Assembly: GCA_007125955.1 (NCBI GenBank)
Contig: SLCF01000002.1
Coordinates: 19,133 to 83,132 of the forward strand
Source: Bacteroidales bacterium
GTDB taxonomy: Bacteria; Bacteroidota; Bacteroidia; Bacteroidales; PUMT01
Direction of reading: 5' to 3'
Length of the DNA: 64,000 nucleotides
The notes beneath the pieces are model-generated. The model was not told the DNA's origin. It did no database searches and worked only from the letters and a program-made list of their open reading frames with translations. This document shows, one piece after another, positions 17,774 to 29,822 of the stretch; within the stretch, counting starts at the first letter, position 1; every line of letters begins with the position of its first letter. The translations under genes and the position numbers were made by a program.

Positions 17774-19522
17774 TTATTCATCCAGGTTTAATCCCAGCTC
17801 TTTCAGCTGATTCCCTGAAACGGGTGAAGGGGTGTTTATCATCACATCACGGCCTGCATTGTTTTTCGGGAAAGCAATATAATCGCGAATTGATTCTGAT
17901 CCGCCGAAAAGAGCCACCCAGCGGTCAAATCCAAAGGCAACCCCGCCATGGGGAGGTGCTCCGTAACGAAATGCATCCATGAAGAACCCGAACTGATCAT
18001 GCGCATCCTTTTCCGAAAAACCAAGCACTTCAAACATTTTTTTCTGCATCGCCGAATTATGTATTCGTACAGACCCCCCTCCTATCTCAACACCGTTTAT
18101 TACCAGATCATATGCATTGGCGCGTACCGCGCCGGGATCCTTATCCAGAAGCGGCAAATCCTCAGCCTTTGGAGAAGTAAACGGATGGTGCATCGCATAA
18201 AATCTTTCCGTTTCATCATCCCATTCCAGAAGAGGAAAGTCGACCACCCAAAGGGGGGCAAATTCCCCTTCCTTTCGCATGCCCAGATCCTCTCCAACCT
18301 TGAGTCTCAACTCACATAAAGCTTTGAGAGTTTGGCCTTTTTCACCCGAAAGAATAAGCAGCAGGTCGCCTTCCCGGGCATCAAATTGGCGCATCCAGCC
18401 GCTTATCTGCTCCCCTGAAAAGAACTTGTCGACAGACGACTTAAAAGTGCCGTCCTCATTGAATCTTGCATATATCATTCCTTTTGCTCCCAGCTGGGGC
18501 TTCCTTACAAAAGAGGTGAGCAGATCGATCTGCTTTCTTGTAAAAGAAGCTCCTCCCCTCACGCAAATGCCGCCTGTATAGGATGCATCATCGAAAATTG
18601 CAAATCCTCCACCCTTTACACTTCCTGTTATCTCCTTTATCCTCATCCCGAAACGGATATCAGGCTTGTCAGTTCCGTAGCTTTCCACAGCCTCCCTGTA
18701 AGATATGCGGGGAAAAGGACCGTTGAAGTCTGTTCCCTTAACCTTGATGAAAAGGTGCTTTGCAAGTCCTTCAAATGTCTTTAGCACATCATCCTGTTCA
18801 ACAAACGACATTTCACAATCCACCTGGGTGAACTCCGGCTGCCGGTCTGCCCTCAGGTCTTCATCCCGGAAGCATTTGACTATCTGGTAATACCTGTCAT
18901 ACCCTGAAACCATAAGGAGTTGCTTGAACATCTGGGGCGACTGGGGAAGAGCATAAAACTCTCCCGGGCTCATCCTTGACGGTACAACAAAATCACGCGC
19001 CCCTTCCGGAGTGGATTTGATCAGAACAGGCGTTTCAACTTCAATAAAATCAATGGTATTAAGGTATGACCTTACCTCGGATGCCATTTTGTGTCGCAAC
19101 AGCAAATTCTTCTTTAACGGCTCTCTTCGCAGGTCAATATAACGGTATTTCATTCTCAGCTCTTCACCCCCGTCAGTATCATCCTCTATGGTAAAAGGTG
19201 GCAGTTCCGAGGGGTTCAGTACGGAAAGGGCAGATACTTCCATTTCAATTTCTCCGGTCGGGATATTTGGATTTTTGTTGCTCCGCTCACGAACCTTGCC
19301 GGTTGCCGAAATTACATACTCCCTTCCCAGCTCTCTTGCTTCGTTGCAAAGGCCGGGGTCTCCCTCCATATCGAAAACCAGCTGCGTAATGCCGTACCTG
19401 TCACGCAAATCAATAAAAGTCATCCCTCCCAGGTTTCGGGAACGCTGAACCCAGCCGCAAAGAGTCACCTCCTTGCCGGCATTATTTTTATTAAGTTCTC
19501 CACAAGTATGTGTTCTGTACAT
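17774..19522 (-). CDS. aspS: Aspartate--tRNA ligase
   Basis: Class II aminoacyl-tRNA synthetase of 582 residues. ATG 19522 gives the family N-terminus [10 protein letters not shown]; the frame runs 15 residues further up without homology. The OB-fold anticodon domain ([23 protein letters not shown]) comes first, then class II motif 1 (around [16 protein letters not shown]), motif 2 ([16 protein letters not shown]), a GAD insert, and motif 3 ([15 protein letters not shown]). This is the bacterial AspRS type with a GAD domain. Single gene. Confidence 0.96.
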   Translation of the reverse strand: MYRTHTCGELNKNNAGKEVTLCGWVQRSRNLGGMTFIDLRDRYGITQLVFDMEGDPGLCNEARELGREYVISATGKVRERSNKNPNIPTGEIEMEVSALSVLNPSELPPFTIEDDTDGGEELRMKYRYIDLRREPLKKNLLLRHKMASEVRSYLNTIDFIEVETPVLIKSTPEGARDFVVPSRMSPGEFYALPQSPQMFKQLLMVSGYDRYYQIVKCFRDEDLRADRQPEFTQVDCEMSFVEQDDVLKTFEGLAKHLFIKVKGTDFNGPFPRISYREAVESYGTDKPDIRFGMRIKEITGSVKGGGFAIFDDASYTGGICVRGGASFTRKQIDLLTSFVRKPQLGAKGMIYARFNEDGTFKSSVDKFFSGEQISGWMRQFDAREGDLLLILSGEKGQTLKALCELRLKVGEDLGMRKEGEFAPLWVVDFPLLEWDDETERFYAMHHPFTSPKAEDLPLLDKDPGAVRANAYDLVINGVEIGGGSVRIHNSAMQKKMFEVLGFSEKDAHDQFGFFMDAFRYGAPPHGGVAFGFDRWVALFGGSESIRDYIAFPKNNAGRDVMINTPSPVSGNQLKELGLNLDE

Positions 19523-19628
19523 TTTCTTAAAATTTGTTATCTTGCGAAAATAAGAAGAATTTTGCACTTACTTCAAGTCCCCCTGATAAAAATGTGAAGG
19601 CATATTCCACATAACAAGGCAGAAATAA

Positions 19629-20078
19629 ATGGTTTTACACTCTTTGGGTGATGAATATTTCATGAAGGAAGCTTTGAAAGAAGCACGTAAAGCATTTGAA
19701 AAGGATGAAGTTCCTGTCGGTGCGGTTATTGTCTGCAACGAAACCATAATTGCGCGAGCGCACAACCTTACGGAAACATTGAATGACGCAACCGCTCATG
19801 CCGAAATGCAGGCCCTTACAGCCGCATCAAACTACCTCGGGGCAAAATACCTGAAAGACTGTACACTGTATGTTACAGTCGAGCCCTGTAATATGTGTGC
19901 GGGGGCTTCTTACTGGACTCAGATAAGCAGAATTGTATACGGGGCAAGAGATGAGAAAAGGGGTTTTGCAAAAACCGGAAACTCCTTATTGCATCCTAAA
20001 ACCTCTGTTTCCAAAGGGTTTCTTGAACCGGAATGTTCCGGACTGATGGAGGAGTTTTTCAGAAGTAAAAGAAAATGA
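19629..20078 (+). CDS. tadA: tRNA-specific adenosine-34 deaminase TadA
   Basis: Zinc deaminase that makes inosine at the wobble base of tRNA-Arg(ACG). It has 149 residues. The zinc/catalytic motif is HAEMQAL (His ligand and Glu proton shuttle), paired with PCNMCAGA for the two Cys ligands. The EVPVGAVIV and NDATAHAE context favours TadA over guanine or cytosine deaminases. It lies 57 bp before the S9 peptidase gene on the same strand. Confidence 0.9.
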   Translation: MVLHSLGDEYFMKEALKEARKAFEKDEVPVGAVIVCNETIIARAHNLTETLNDATAHAEMQALTAASNYLGAKYLKDCTLYVTVEPCNMCAGASYWTQISRIVYGARDEKRGFAKTGNSLLHPKTSVSKGFLEPECSGLMEEFFRSKRK

Positions 20079-20135
20079 GATAATGCAAACTGACATACAC
20101 ATCTTTTAAAATAACCCAAACCAAACATTTAAAAA

Positions 20136-23003
20136 ATGAAAGCAAATTACTTACTGCAAATGAGACTGGTTATAACGGTTTCATTGTTTTTATTTGCAGC
20201 TGTGGCTGCTCTGACCGCACAGGAAGAACTGCCTCCTGTAACATGGTATGATGTACCTGACTGGAAGTATATCCCGGGCGGGTCTGTAACCGTTTCAAAT
20301 GACGGAAACTGGTTTGCATACTGGTACAGTCCCAACAACGGTAATTCGGAACTTATACTGCAACACACCGTGGAGAAGGAGTCCAGAAAGGTTTATGAAA
20401 TTGGAGAAACCGGCCGAGCCGGTTCAGGCGCCATTCAGTTCAACGAAACATCCGGATATATTGCCTTCTTAGTTTATCCAACTGAAGAAGAGAGAAAAAA
20501 AGCCTCACGCGACAATCCTCCGCAGAACAAGCTCAAGCTTGTAAAGCTTGATATTATGGAGGAAGAGGTTTTCGATAATGTGAAGAGTTTCTCTTTTTCA
20601 GGGGAGAATCCTGACTGGCTGGCAGTCCACCTTTCAACCCCTCAACCCTCAAGGGATAACGAAGCGGGAAGCGGAACCGACCTCCTGATTTTCGAACTTG
20701 AAACAGGAGATATGCTGAGCTTTGGTAACGTATCATCCTACAGTTTTGATAAAAAAGGCCGCTGGCTCGCATGGCTTATAGACGCCCATGGAAAATCGGG
20801 AAACGGCATCCATTTTCTTAATATGGAATCGGGCAATGTTATCCCTGCTGAAAGCGGAAAAGCGGGCTACAGGCATCTTAACTGGACTGATGAGGGTGAC
20901 GGTCTGGCCGTCCTGAAAGGTGTTGAAGATGAAGAATGGGAGGATATGCTTTACAGTGTTGTAGCATTCAGTAATTTTGACGGCAGACCTGTTAAGGTGG
21001 AATATAATCCTCAAAAGGATGAGAGCTTCCCGGAAAATATGACCATCAGTCCCAACAGGGCTCCTTTATGGTCGGAAGATATGAATTCGCTCTTTTTTGG
21101 CATTCATGAAGCAACGAAGAAAAAGGAAAAAGTGGAACAGAAGGAGAACGATGAGAATGATAAAGTTCAAGAAAGTGAAAGAGTTACACTTGGTGAGAGC
21201 GAAGAGGAAAAGCCTGAGGTTGTAATCTGGCACTGGCTTGACGAGAGACTGCAGTCGGTGCAACAGAGAAGGGAGAATATGGACAGGAACTTCAGCTACC
21301 TGTCAGTTTACCACATTGATGAAAGCCGTTTTGTTCAGCTTGCCGATGATTATATCCGGAGTGTGAACGTCGCCTCGAACGACAGGTTTGCCCTGGGTAT
21401 TGATAATACCGATTACGAAATGAAAGGAGGGTTAAGCGGCAGGAATCATGCCGATATATACCTGATTGATGTGAAAACCGGGGAAAAAGAGCTGCTGCTT
21501 GAAAAACACCGCATGCTCGGTAGCCTCAGCATCTCACCCGACGGCAACAGCTTTCTCTTTTACAGGGAGGGTGACTATTATGTATGGGACTTCATTTCCG
21601 GGGACGAGACAAATATTACCAGAAATGTCCCCTCTCATTTTACAAACGACACACACGACAGGAATATCAAGTACCCGCCAACTCCGTCATGGGGATGGAC
21701 AAGCGATTCGGAGCATCTGCTCATACGCGACAACTGGGATGTGTGGAAAATCTCTGCAAAAGGAAAAGATTTTGTGAACCTTACACTTAATGGTGCGGAA
21801 AACAAATGGATATACCAGACGCGTTACCGTCTTGACCCTGACGAAGAAGGAATTGATCTTGATGAACCTGTTTACATAAGGGTTTTTGACGATGTGACAA
21901 AACGTACCGGTGTTGCAATGATTGACAATGGCAAACCAGGTGAAAAAATACTTATGATGGACGATGTTCAGTTCGGATTCCTGAACAAATTAAAAGACAG
22001 GGATATCTATTATTTTACAAAACAAACTGTAACCGATCCGCCTGACTACTATATAACCCGTAACAGTAACCTTTCACAGGCCGAAAAAATTACTGAAATA
22101 TATCCCGGGCAGGAGAATTTTGCCATGTCTCCCGGATCCAGGCTTATATCCTATGTAAGCGAAAGGGGGGACACTCTGGATGCTGCAATTTTTCTGCCTG
22201 CCGGCTATGAAGAGGGTGAAAAGTACCCGACCGTGGTCTATATTTATGAGCGACTGACCCAGGGGCTCAACAGTTACACCAGACCTGCACTACCGGGCGG
22301 GGGATTCAACCGCTCACTCTATACAAGCAACGGGTATGCGGTGCTGATGCCGGACATTGTTTACGAAATAAACGACCCGGGTATGTCAGCCGTATGGTGT
22401 GTACTTCCTGCAGTTGATGCTGCAGTTGAAACCGGGATTGTTGACCCCGGCAGGATAGGGATACACGGCCACTCATGGGGAGGTTACCAGACTTCCTTCC
22501 TGATAACCCAGACCGATATATTCAGGGCGGCGGTTGCAGGAGCTCCGCTTACCAACATGATAAGCATGTACAGTCTGATATACTGGAACACAGGCAGCAC
22601 CAACCAGCCCATTTTTGAAACAAGTCAGGGAAGATTTGAAGGTGGATACTGGGATCACTGGGAGGCATACAAACGCAACTCACCGGTTTACTTTGCCAAA
22701 AATGTTGAAACACCACTTCTGCTTATGCATAACGACGAAGATGGTGCCGTGGATTTCACTCAGGGTATAGAATATTACAATACCCTGAGAAGACTGCAGA
22801 AACCGGTGATAATGCTGCAATATCCGGGTGAGAACCATTCTGTTGCCAAAACCCCCAACAGGATTGATTATGCATTCAGGATGATGGAGTTTCTTGACCA
22901 TTACCTGAAAGACAAAGAGGCTCCTGAATGGGTCAGGAAAGGGGTGCCGTTGCTGGAAATGGAAGATCATCTTAAAGAACGTCCGGCAATACTGAACAGG
23001 TAA
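20136..23003 (+). CDS. Exported prolyl-oligopeptidase-family (S9) serine peptidase
   Basis: A 955-residue secreted peptidase. An N-terminal signal peptide (MRLVITVSLFLFAAVAALTAQ region, residues 9-29) is followed by a long beta-propeller-like region and a C-terminal alpha/beta hydrolase domain. The catalytic triad can be placed: Ser780 in GHSWGGYQ, Asp869 in HNDEDGAVDF, His901 in PGENHSVAK. A charged Lys/Glu-rich insert lies at about residues 325-365. Members of this family (acylaminoacyl-peptidase/DPP types) degrade peptides in the periplasm. A strong hairpin at 23050-23084 closes the transcript. Confidence 0.88.
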   Translation: MKANYLLQMRLVITVSLFLFAAVAALTAQEELPPVTWYDVPDWKYIPGGSVTVSNDGNWFAYWYSPNNGNSELILQHTVEKESRKVYEIGETGRAGSGAIQFNETSGYIAFLVYPTEEERKKASRDNPPQNKLKLVKLDIMEEEVFDNVKSFSFSGENPDWLAVHLSTPQPSRDNEAGSGTDLLIFELETGDMLSFGNVSSYSFDKKGRWLAWLIDAHGKSGNGIHFLNMESGNVIPAESGKAGYRHLNWTDEGDGLAVLKGVEDEEWEDMLYSVVAFSNFDGRPVKVEYNPQKDESFPENMTISPNRAPLWSEDMNSLFFGIHEATKKKEKVEQKENDENDKVQESERVTLGESEEEKPEVVIWHWLDERLQSVQQRRENMDRNFSYLSVYHIDESRFVQLADDYIRSVNVASNDRFALGIDNTDYEMKGGLSGRNHADIYLIDVKTGEKELLLEKHRMLGSLSISPDGNSFLFYREGDYYVWDFISGDETNITRNVPSHFTNDTHDRNIKYPPTPSWGWTSDSEHLLIRDNWDVWKISAKGKDFVNLTLNGAENKWIYQTRYRLDPDEEGIDLDEPVYIRVFDDVTKRTGVAMIDNGKPGEKILMMDDVQFGFLNKLKDRDIYYFTKQTVTDPPDYYITRNSNLSQAEKITEIYPGQENFAMSPGSRLISYVSERGDTLDAAIFLPAGYEEGEKYPTVVYIYERLTQGLNSYTRPALPGGGFNRSLYTSNGYAVLMPDIVYEINDPGMSAVWCVLPAVDAAVETGIVDPGRIGIHGHSWGGYQTSFLITQTDIFRAAVAGAPLTNMISMYSLIYWNTGSTNQPIFETSQGRFEGGYWDHWEAYKRNSPVYFAKNVETPLLLMHNDEDGAVDFTQGIEYYNTLRRLQKPVIMLQYPGENHSVAKTPNRIDYAFRMMEFLDHYLKDKEAPEWVRKGVPLLEMEDHLKERPAILNR

Positions 23004-23049
23004 TTTTTTTGATCAGGCAGCTAAAGAGACCTTCAGGTATGGTTTAATA

Positions 23050-23084
23050 ATCAAAGCCCCTCTGCATGTCAGAGGGGCTTTGAT
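23050..23084. terminator. Bidirectional rho-independent terminator between S9 peptidase and malic enzyme
   Basis: A perfect 15-bp stem (ATCAAAGCCCCTCTG with its complement) around the 5-nt loop CATGT. It lies between two convergent genes and is GC-rich in the middle with A/T at the base, so it can serve both strands. Confidence 0.8.
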
Positions 23085-23125
23085 CATATCCATAAACACC
23101 GGTCAGACCGGACTGGCAGCAATTA

Positions 23126-24577
23126 TTATGAAACCTCTTTTATCGCCCAGTCAAACGCTTTTTCAACCATATCTGAAGGAGGCTGCTTGATAAACCCATC
23201 ATCTATAAGCTTATGTGTCATATTACGGGAGAGTTCAATATCTGCCTGCGCCTGGTTGTATGCCTCCTCCCATGTCATGGTCTTGCGTGCCACGCCGTCC
23301 TTAATTGCCTGCATGGCAACATCGGCCGCTTCATGAGCAAATACACCATGCTCCTCCATTGTAGGTATTATACTTTCGGTTGTCAGACCTCTTTTTTCAG
23401 CAAACCGGGCAAGAGATTCGGCAGCTGCAATAGCCATTTCATCGGTTATAGCACTTGCATTGGCAAGCAATGCGCCTTTCAGTATACCGGGGAACCCGAG
23501 AGAATTGTTAACCTGGTTGGCGAAATCACCCCTTCCTGTTGCGGTTATAAAAGCTCCGGCTTCTTTTGCAAGGTAGGGATATATTTCAGGGACAGGATTG
23601 GCACATGCAAAAACTATTGGTTTTTCAGCCATTCTTTTGATCAGTTCTCCGTCAAAGCTTGGCCCTGGTTTAGAAAGGGCAACCAGTGCATCTGCACCGT
23701 TGAGCGCCTCTTCGAGGGTGTCAATATTGTCAGGGTTGGTTGCTGTGCAAACCTCCCACTTCGGATAATACCTCGGATCACCCTCAATATCTTTCCTGTT
23801 TTTATGGAGGCCGCCCTTTGAGTCTATCATTATTGTCTTTTTGGGATCGAAGCCGGCCTTGAACATTATGCGGGCAACTGCGGTATTGGATGCTCCCGCT
23901 CCCAGCAGAACAATTTTTGAATCTTCATTCTTCTTGCCTGCCAGCTTTAGTGCATTTATCAGTCCGGCAAGAGTTACACATGCAGTCCCCTGGGCATCAT
24001 CATGCCATACAGGTATACTGCACTCCTCCCTCAGCGTGTCAAGAACTTTGTAACAGTTGGGATTTGCAATGTCCTCGAGGTTTATCCCTCCGAAACTGTA
24101 TTGTGCCATCTTCACAAATTCGATCATCTTGTCGGGGTCATTTTTTCCGTTCTTGTCGCGACTGTCAATGCATAATGCTATAGCATCAACACCACCGAGA
24201 TACTTCATAAGAAAAGCTTTCCCCTCCATTACTCCCAGCCCTCCGGGGGGAGTGCAATCACCGTCTCCGAGCACCCTGGTGGAGTCACTTACTACTGCCA
24301 CCAGGTTGCCCCTGTTTGACAGTTCGTATGAAAGTTCATTGTTGTCGCGGATCTCTGTGGATATCTTTGATACACCGGGTGTATACCATACGTTGAACCA
24401 GTTGAAGCCTATTACGGGGGCTTTGGGGATTGTTTGCATCTTGCCTTTGTAAAAGTCATGCGAAAGCAGTGCAAGCTTTTTTAAAAACAAAGTCTTGGCT
24501 TTAGCCATTTGTTCCTGTGTGAAATTTTCAGGAAACGATTCATTCAGATTGTCGAGGTTCAGGTTGATTTTTGCCAT
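23126..24577 (-). CDS. Malic enzyme (malate dehydrogenase, decarboxylating), short form
   Basis: Converts malate to pyruvate and CO2 with NAD or NADP. It has 483 residues, the size of the malic domain plus the NAD-binding domain alone. The malic domain has VWYTPGVSKIS and SDSTRVLGDGDCTPPGGLGVMEGKAFL; metal-binding acidic residues sit in VWHDDAQGTACV; the Rossmann loop is IVLLGAGASNTAVARI, and ATGRGDFANQVNN follows. The phosphotransacetylase-like C-terminal domain found in many Bacteroidota and Gram-negative malic enzymes is absent. Coenzyme preference is not decidable by eye. Confidence 0.9.
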   Translation of the reverse strand: MAKINLNLDNLNESFPENFTQEQMAKAKTLFLKKLALLSHDFYKGKMQTIPKAPVIGFNWFNVWYTPGVSKISTEIRDNNELSYELSNRGNLVAVVSDSTRVLGDGDCTPPGGLGVMEGKAFLMKYLGGVDAIALCIDSRDKNGKNDPDKMIEFVKMAQYSFGGINLEDIANPNCYKVLDTLREECSIPVWHDDAQGTACVTLAGLINALKLAGKKNEDSKIVLLGAGASNTAVARIMFKAGFDPKKTIMIDSKGGLHKNRKDIEGDPRYYPKWEVCTATNPDNIDTLEEALNGADALVALSKPGPSFDGELIKRMAEKPIVFACANPVPEIYPYLAKEAGAFITATGRGDFANQVNNSLGFPGILKGALLANASAITDEMAIAAAESLARFAEKRGLTTESIIPTMEEHGVFAHEAADVAMQAIKDGVARKTMTWEEAYNQAQADIELSRNMTHKLIDDGFIKQPPSDMVEKAFDWAIKEVS

Positions 24578-24932
24578 GGTTAAGGAAAATTAATGTTAAT
24601 GAGAATTGATTAAATATGTAATAAATTTATATAATTAAATCTCTCTCCTAAAACCTCATCTGCGGAATATGCATACTAAACTACAGCTATGGTTCCTTCA
24701 GGATGCTGTCCAACTTTTTCCACTCTCTATAACCGTTCTGCAGTTCAGAAATGCAGACCGGCTCATTTTACCTTATAAATATAGTAAAAGTAGTTCAATT
24801 TTTTTGAACTGCAGAAAAAATATCGGTTACAACAATAATATGTTATACAACAATGCATCCCAAAATAGCAACATATATAGGGAATAAATCATTCTCCCTG
24901 CGGCAGAAATTTTTAATACTTAAGAAACCTGC
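24578..24932. other. 355-bp intergenic spacer with no recognisable gene
   Basis: Lies between the malic enzyme start and the pdxA stop, both on the minus strand, so it should hold the pdxA 3' end and the malic enzyme promoter. It is A/T-rich. I see no TAnnTTTG box, no clear terminator hairpin and no RNA gene; a 72-codon frame on the plus strand has no protein-like features. Confidence 0.5.
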
Positions 24933-25994
24933 TTACTGCTGTATCTCTTCATCTCCATTGCCGGGGTGGAGACTGTCACTGGTAAGCTCCTGGTGCATTT
25001 TGCGGTTTTTGTAAATGTCGCATGCCAGGTATACAGCCTGGCGGAAAGAAGCGGGACACGCTTCATTTTTCCCGGCAATCTCATAGGCAGTTCCATGTGC
25101 CGGAGAAGTCCGCACTACGGGCAGACCGGCTGTATAATTCACCCCTGTTTCAAATACAAGCGACTTAAATGGTGCAAGACCCTGGTCGTGGTACATGGCA
25201 AGTATTGCATCGAACTTCGTAAAATTTTCAGATCCGAAAAATCCGTCAGCAGGATAGGGTCCGAGCGCCATTATTCCTTCATCACGTGCCTGGTTTATTG
25301 CAGGGATTATCTTTTCAATTTCCTCACTGCCTATCAGTCCGCTGTCACCTGCATGTGGATTAAGTCCGAGTACCGCAATAAGCGGCTTCCGTGTGGCAAA
25401 ATCCTGTATAAGTGACTGGTTGAGGATGCGGAGCTTGTCCAGTATCTTGTTCTTGTTTATAAATCCGGGCACCTCGGAAAGTGCAATATGGTCAGATACC
25501 ACCCCCACTTTCAATAATTCGCTTACCATTATCATCAACACCTCTTCGGTGTTAAACATTGAAGCCAGATATTCGGTATGCCCCTTGAAATTGAATTTAT
25601 CCGACTGTATATTATGCTTGTTTATCGGGGCGGTGACTATTACATCAATAAGTCCTTCTTTTGCATCACTCACAGCCATCTTGAGGGCTTCAAGGGATGC
25701 TTCACCAGCCATTGGAGTTGATTTGCCGAGTTCAACACGAACAGAATCATCAAGGCAATCGACTATATTTGCCCGTTTCTGGTTGGCTTCTGCTGCCGAC
25801 TTTACAAGGTTAAAGCTGAAGTTGCTTACATTGAGGGCTTTGCGATGATATGCGGCCACTTTGGGAGAACCGTAAACAACCGGTGTACACAATTCAAGAA
25901 TCCGGTTGTCCATAAGTGTTTTGATAATGACCTCGTAGCTGATACTGTTAATATCACCGTGAGTTATACCTGCTTTTATTTTCTGGCTTTCCAT
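24933..25994 (-). CDS. pdxA: 4-hydroxythreonine-4-phosphate dehydrogenase PdxA
   Basis: Metal- and NAD-dependent oxidative decarboxylase of the DXP-dependent pyridoxal phosphate pathway. It has 353 residues, near normal (about 330). Visible family features are AGITHGDINSISYEVI at the N-terminus, VTAPINKHNIQ, the metal-binding His in GHTEYLA, GLNPHAGDSGLIGSEE, MYHDQGLAPFKSL and VRTSPAHGTAYEIAGK. Usual PdxA has GDPxGIGPE at the N-terminus, here GDINSISYE, a variant seen in Bacteroidota. Lies 70 bp downstream of the leucyl aminopeptidase gene on the same strand. Confidence 0.93.
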   Translation of the reverse strand: MESQKIKAGITHGDINSISYEVIIKTLMDNRILELCTPVVYGSPKVAAYHRKALNVSNFSFNLVKSAAEANQKRANIVDCLDDSVRVELGKSTPMAGEASLEALKMAVSDAKEGLIDVIVTAPINKHNIQSDKFNFKGHTEYLASMFNTEEVLMIMVSELLKVGVVSDHIALSEVPGFINKNKILDKLRILNQSLIQDFATRKPLIAVLGLNPHAGDSGLIGSEEIEKIIPAINQARDEGIMALGPYPADGFFGSENFTKFDAILAMYHDQGLAPFKSLVFETGVNYTAGLPVVRTSPAHGTAYEIAGKNEACPASFRQAVYLACDIYKNRKMHQELTSDSLHPGNGDEEIQQ

Positions 25995-26064
25995 ATACTC
26001 TTATCTCTTAATGATTGATCATTCCATAAATGTCTGACAAGATAAATAGACTTGCCGGGCTGAA

Positions 26065-27510
26065 CTATAATAACTGTTTTATATGCTTAAGAAAATCGTA
26101 AATAAGCCGTACTCCCACACCGCTTCCGCCTTTTACACGGTAACCCTCTTTTTTATGCAAAAAGGCGGGCCCGGCAATATCAAGATGGATCCAGGGATAT
26201 GATATGAAATGTTCCAGGAATTTTCCGGCTGTTATAGTTCCTGCAGTCCTGCCGCCAATATTTTTCAGTTCGGCTACATCCGATTTAAGTGACTCTTTGT
26301 AATCATCCCAAAGTGGAAACTCTACTACCCTTTCATGCACATTCATACCGCTTTCCGTTATCTCCTGCAGGATTTTATCATCTGTCTTTCTCATAAGTGC
26401 AATTGCTTTTGTTCCCAAAGCTGCCTGGGCGGAACCGGTTAAAGTGGCCAGATCTATCACAAGTGAAGGCTCATACCTGGCTGCATATGACAGCGCGTCA
26501 GCAAGCAGCATTCTGCCCTCAGCATCGGTATTGAGAACCTCTACCGTTGTTTCGTCATACATTTTAACAACATCGCCCGGCACAATGGCATTTCCATCCG
26601 GCCTGTTGTCTGTTGCCGGAATAAGTCCGATAATATGGACCGGCAGCCTGTTCTTTGAAACAGCATACATTATACCTGCAACAGAGGCCGCACCTGCCAT
26701 GTCAGATTTCATGTAATCCATGCTATTGTAGGTAGGCTTCAAACTTATTCCACCGGTATCGTAAACCACCCCCTTACCAACCAGCACAACCGGTTTGTTA
26801 TTGACCGCCTTTTCCGGTTTCCATTCCAGCACTGAAAAAGTCGGAGGGTCTACACTTCCCCTGTTAACTGACAATATGCCTCCCATTCCCAACTCTTCCA
26901 GTTTAGCTTTATCAAACACCTCAACACTGAAACCGGCTTCTTCGCCAAGCTTCTCAATTTCCGCGGCAAAGCGAACGGCTGTGAGATATGAAAGCGGCTC
27001 GTTTACAAGGTCTCTTGCAGTAAAAACAGCTTTGCACAAAACACCAAGCTCCAGCAGGTCTTCTTCAGTAACATATGTACTTTTTACCAGAATTTTTGCC
27101 GGGTACCCCCCCTTTCTGTCCCCTTCCTTCATATATTTATCAAAACGGTAACCGGCAAGCAATAATCCTTCAGTAAAAGCAAGCACAGGTTCGGGATCAT
27201 TCAAAAGATCGGTAACAACCATTTCTGTAATTTTGTTCTCCCGAAGTGCTGATATCAGGCGGGATGCTTCGTTGCGAAGATTTTCCCAATTATTGCTGTT
27301 CTCTTCCGAAGGGTCAGATACAACAATAAAACTCCATCTTGAATATGAATTGACTGTAACACTTTTTGATCCGTCAGCTATCTTAGATTTGACATATTCA
27401 AGTTCCATCTTGCTGAAAGCATCCTCAGGAAGGATTGTATCCTTTGAAACTATATAAGCGGCAGTAAAACCTGCCGGAAATTCATTTGTTTTTTGAAGTA
27501 ATGGTAGCAT
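26065..27510 (-). CDS. Leucyl aminopeptidase (M17 family)
   Basis: Cytosolic hexameric two-metal aminopeptidase. It has 481 residues. The N-terminal macro-like domain is poorly conserved. The catalytic domain begins near LVNEPLSYLTAVRFA; the metal ligands are in VGKGVVYDTGGISLKP (Lys and Asp), SDMAGAASV and the M17 signature NTDAEGRMLLAD, followed by DLATLTGSAQAALG. Lies between groEL and pdxA; the long hairpin at 27641-27718 separates it from groEL. Confidence 0.92.
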   Translation of the reverse strand: MLPLLQKTNEFPAGFTAAYIVSKDTILPEDAFSKMELEYVKSKIADGSKSVTVNSYSRWSFIVVSDPSEENSNNWENLRNEASRLISALRENKITEMVVTDLLNDPEPVLAFTEGLLLAGYRFDKYMKEGDRKGGYPAKILVKSTYVTEEDLLELGVLCKAVFTARDLVNEPLSYLTAVRFAAEIEKLGEEAGFSVEVFDKAKLEELGMGGILSVNRGSVDPPTFSVLEWKPEKAVNNKPVVLVGKGVVYDTGGISLKPTYNSMDYMKSDMAGAASVAGIMYAVSKNRLPVHIIGLIPATDNRPDGNAIVPGDVVKMYDETTVEVLNTDAEGRMLLADALSYAARYEPSLVIDLATLTGSAQAALGTKAIALMRKTDDKILQEITESGMNVHERVVEFPLWDDYKESLKSDVAELKNIGGRTAGTITAGKFLEHFISYPWIHLDIAGPAFLHKKEGYRVKGGSGVGVRLIYDFLKHIKQLL

Positions 27511-27640
27511 CTGGTTAATAGTTTACCGGGTAAATGTATAAAAAATTGAAACCGATCCGCTCCCGCCGGTAATATGAAGATGACAGGATCATTAAAGTTT
27601 CTTCCTTTACGCATGCAAATTAAAGATAAAAGATTAAAAT

Positions 27641-27718
27641 AAAAAAGTGCATTTCAAGCCGTACTTTCACGGAGCTGGAAGGTTCCGGTCAGCAGTACAG
27701 GCTTTCAATACACTTTTT
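27641..27718 (-). terminator. Long imperfect hairpin ending the groESL transcript
   Basis: Two arms of about 24 nt (27641-27665 and 27694-27718) pair with a few mismatches around a 28-nt loop that contains a smaller GGAA/TTCC pairing. On the minus strand the structure ends in a run of six T. It lies 20-97 bp after the groEL stop. Unusually long for an intrinsic terminator; a 3' stabilising structure is possible as well. Confidence 0.65.
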
Positions 27719-27737
27719 CAGATGAGTTGTCAGAAAC

Positions 27738-29411
<1,674 letters not shown>

Positions 29412-29419
29412 TTAACTGT

Positions 29420-29704
29420 TTATTTTTCATCTATCAGCAAAATATCATCTTCACGCATTATGAGATAATCCTTTTCGCCAATCTTCACTTCCGTCCCGGC
29501 ATATTTGCCATAAAGTACAATATCTCCCGCCTTTACGGTCATTGGCTCATCTTTCTTGCCTTCTCCAACCGCCACCACAGTACCTTTCTGTGGCTTTTCC
29601 TGGGCAGATTCGGGTATATATATACCTCCGGTTGTTTTTACTTCGGCATCATGAGGTTCGATTAGAACCCTGTCTTTTAATGGTTTCTGTTTTATAGCAG
29701 CCAT
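29420..29704 (-). CDS. groS: Co-chaperonin GroES
   Basis: 10-kDa heptameric lid of GroEL. It has 94 residues, with [24 protein letters not shown] at the start, a mobile loop (ETKTTGG-like region near 20-32), and [26 protein letters not shown]. The first gene of the groESL unit. No CIRCE (HrcA) inverted repeat is visible upstream. Confidence 0.98.
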   Translation of the reverse strand: MAAIKQKPLKDRVLIEPHDAEVKTTGGIYIPESAQEKPQKGTVVAVGEGKKDEPMTVKAGDIVLYGKYAGTEVKIGEKDYLIMREDDILLIDEK

Positions 29705-29822
29705 TTGATCTTTTAATTTTTTTGGTTAGACATATAATAGAATTCTGAAATTTCACTCTTTTGCTTCATAATTTATGCCAAAAGGCAAAAAAGAGCATAA
29801 TCTCCGGTTTTACTGCATATAT

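Noticed and set aside
24669-24887. 72-codon open frame in the malic enzyme-pdxA spacer
   Set aside because: No ribosome site, promoter or protein-like pattern; A/T-rich spacer can give this by chance.
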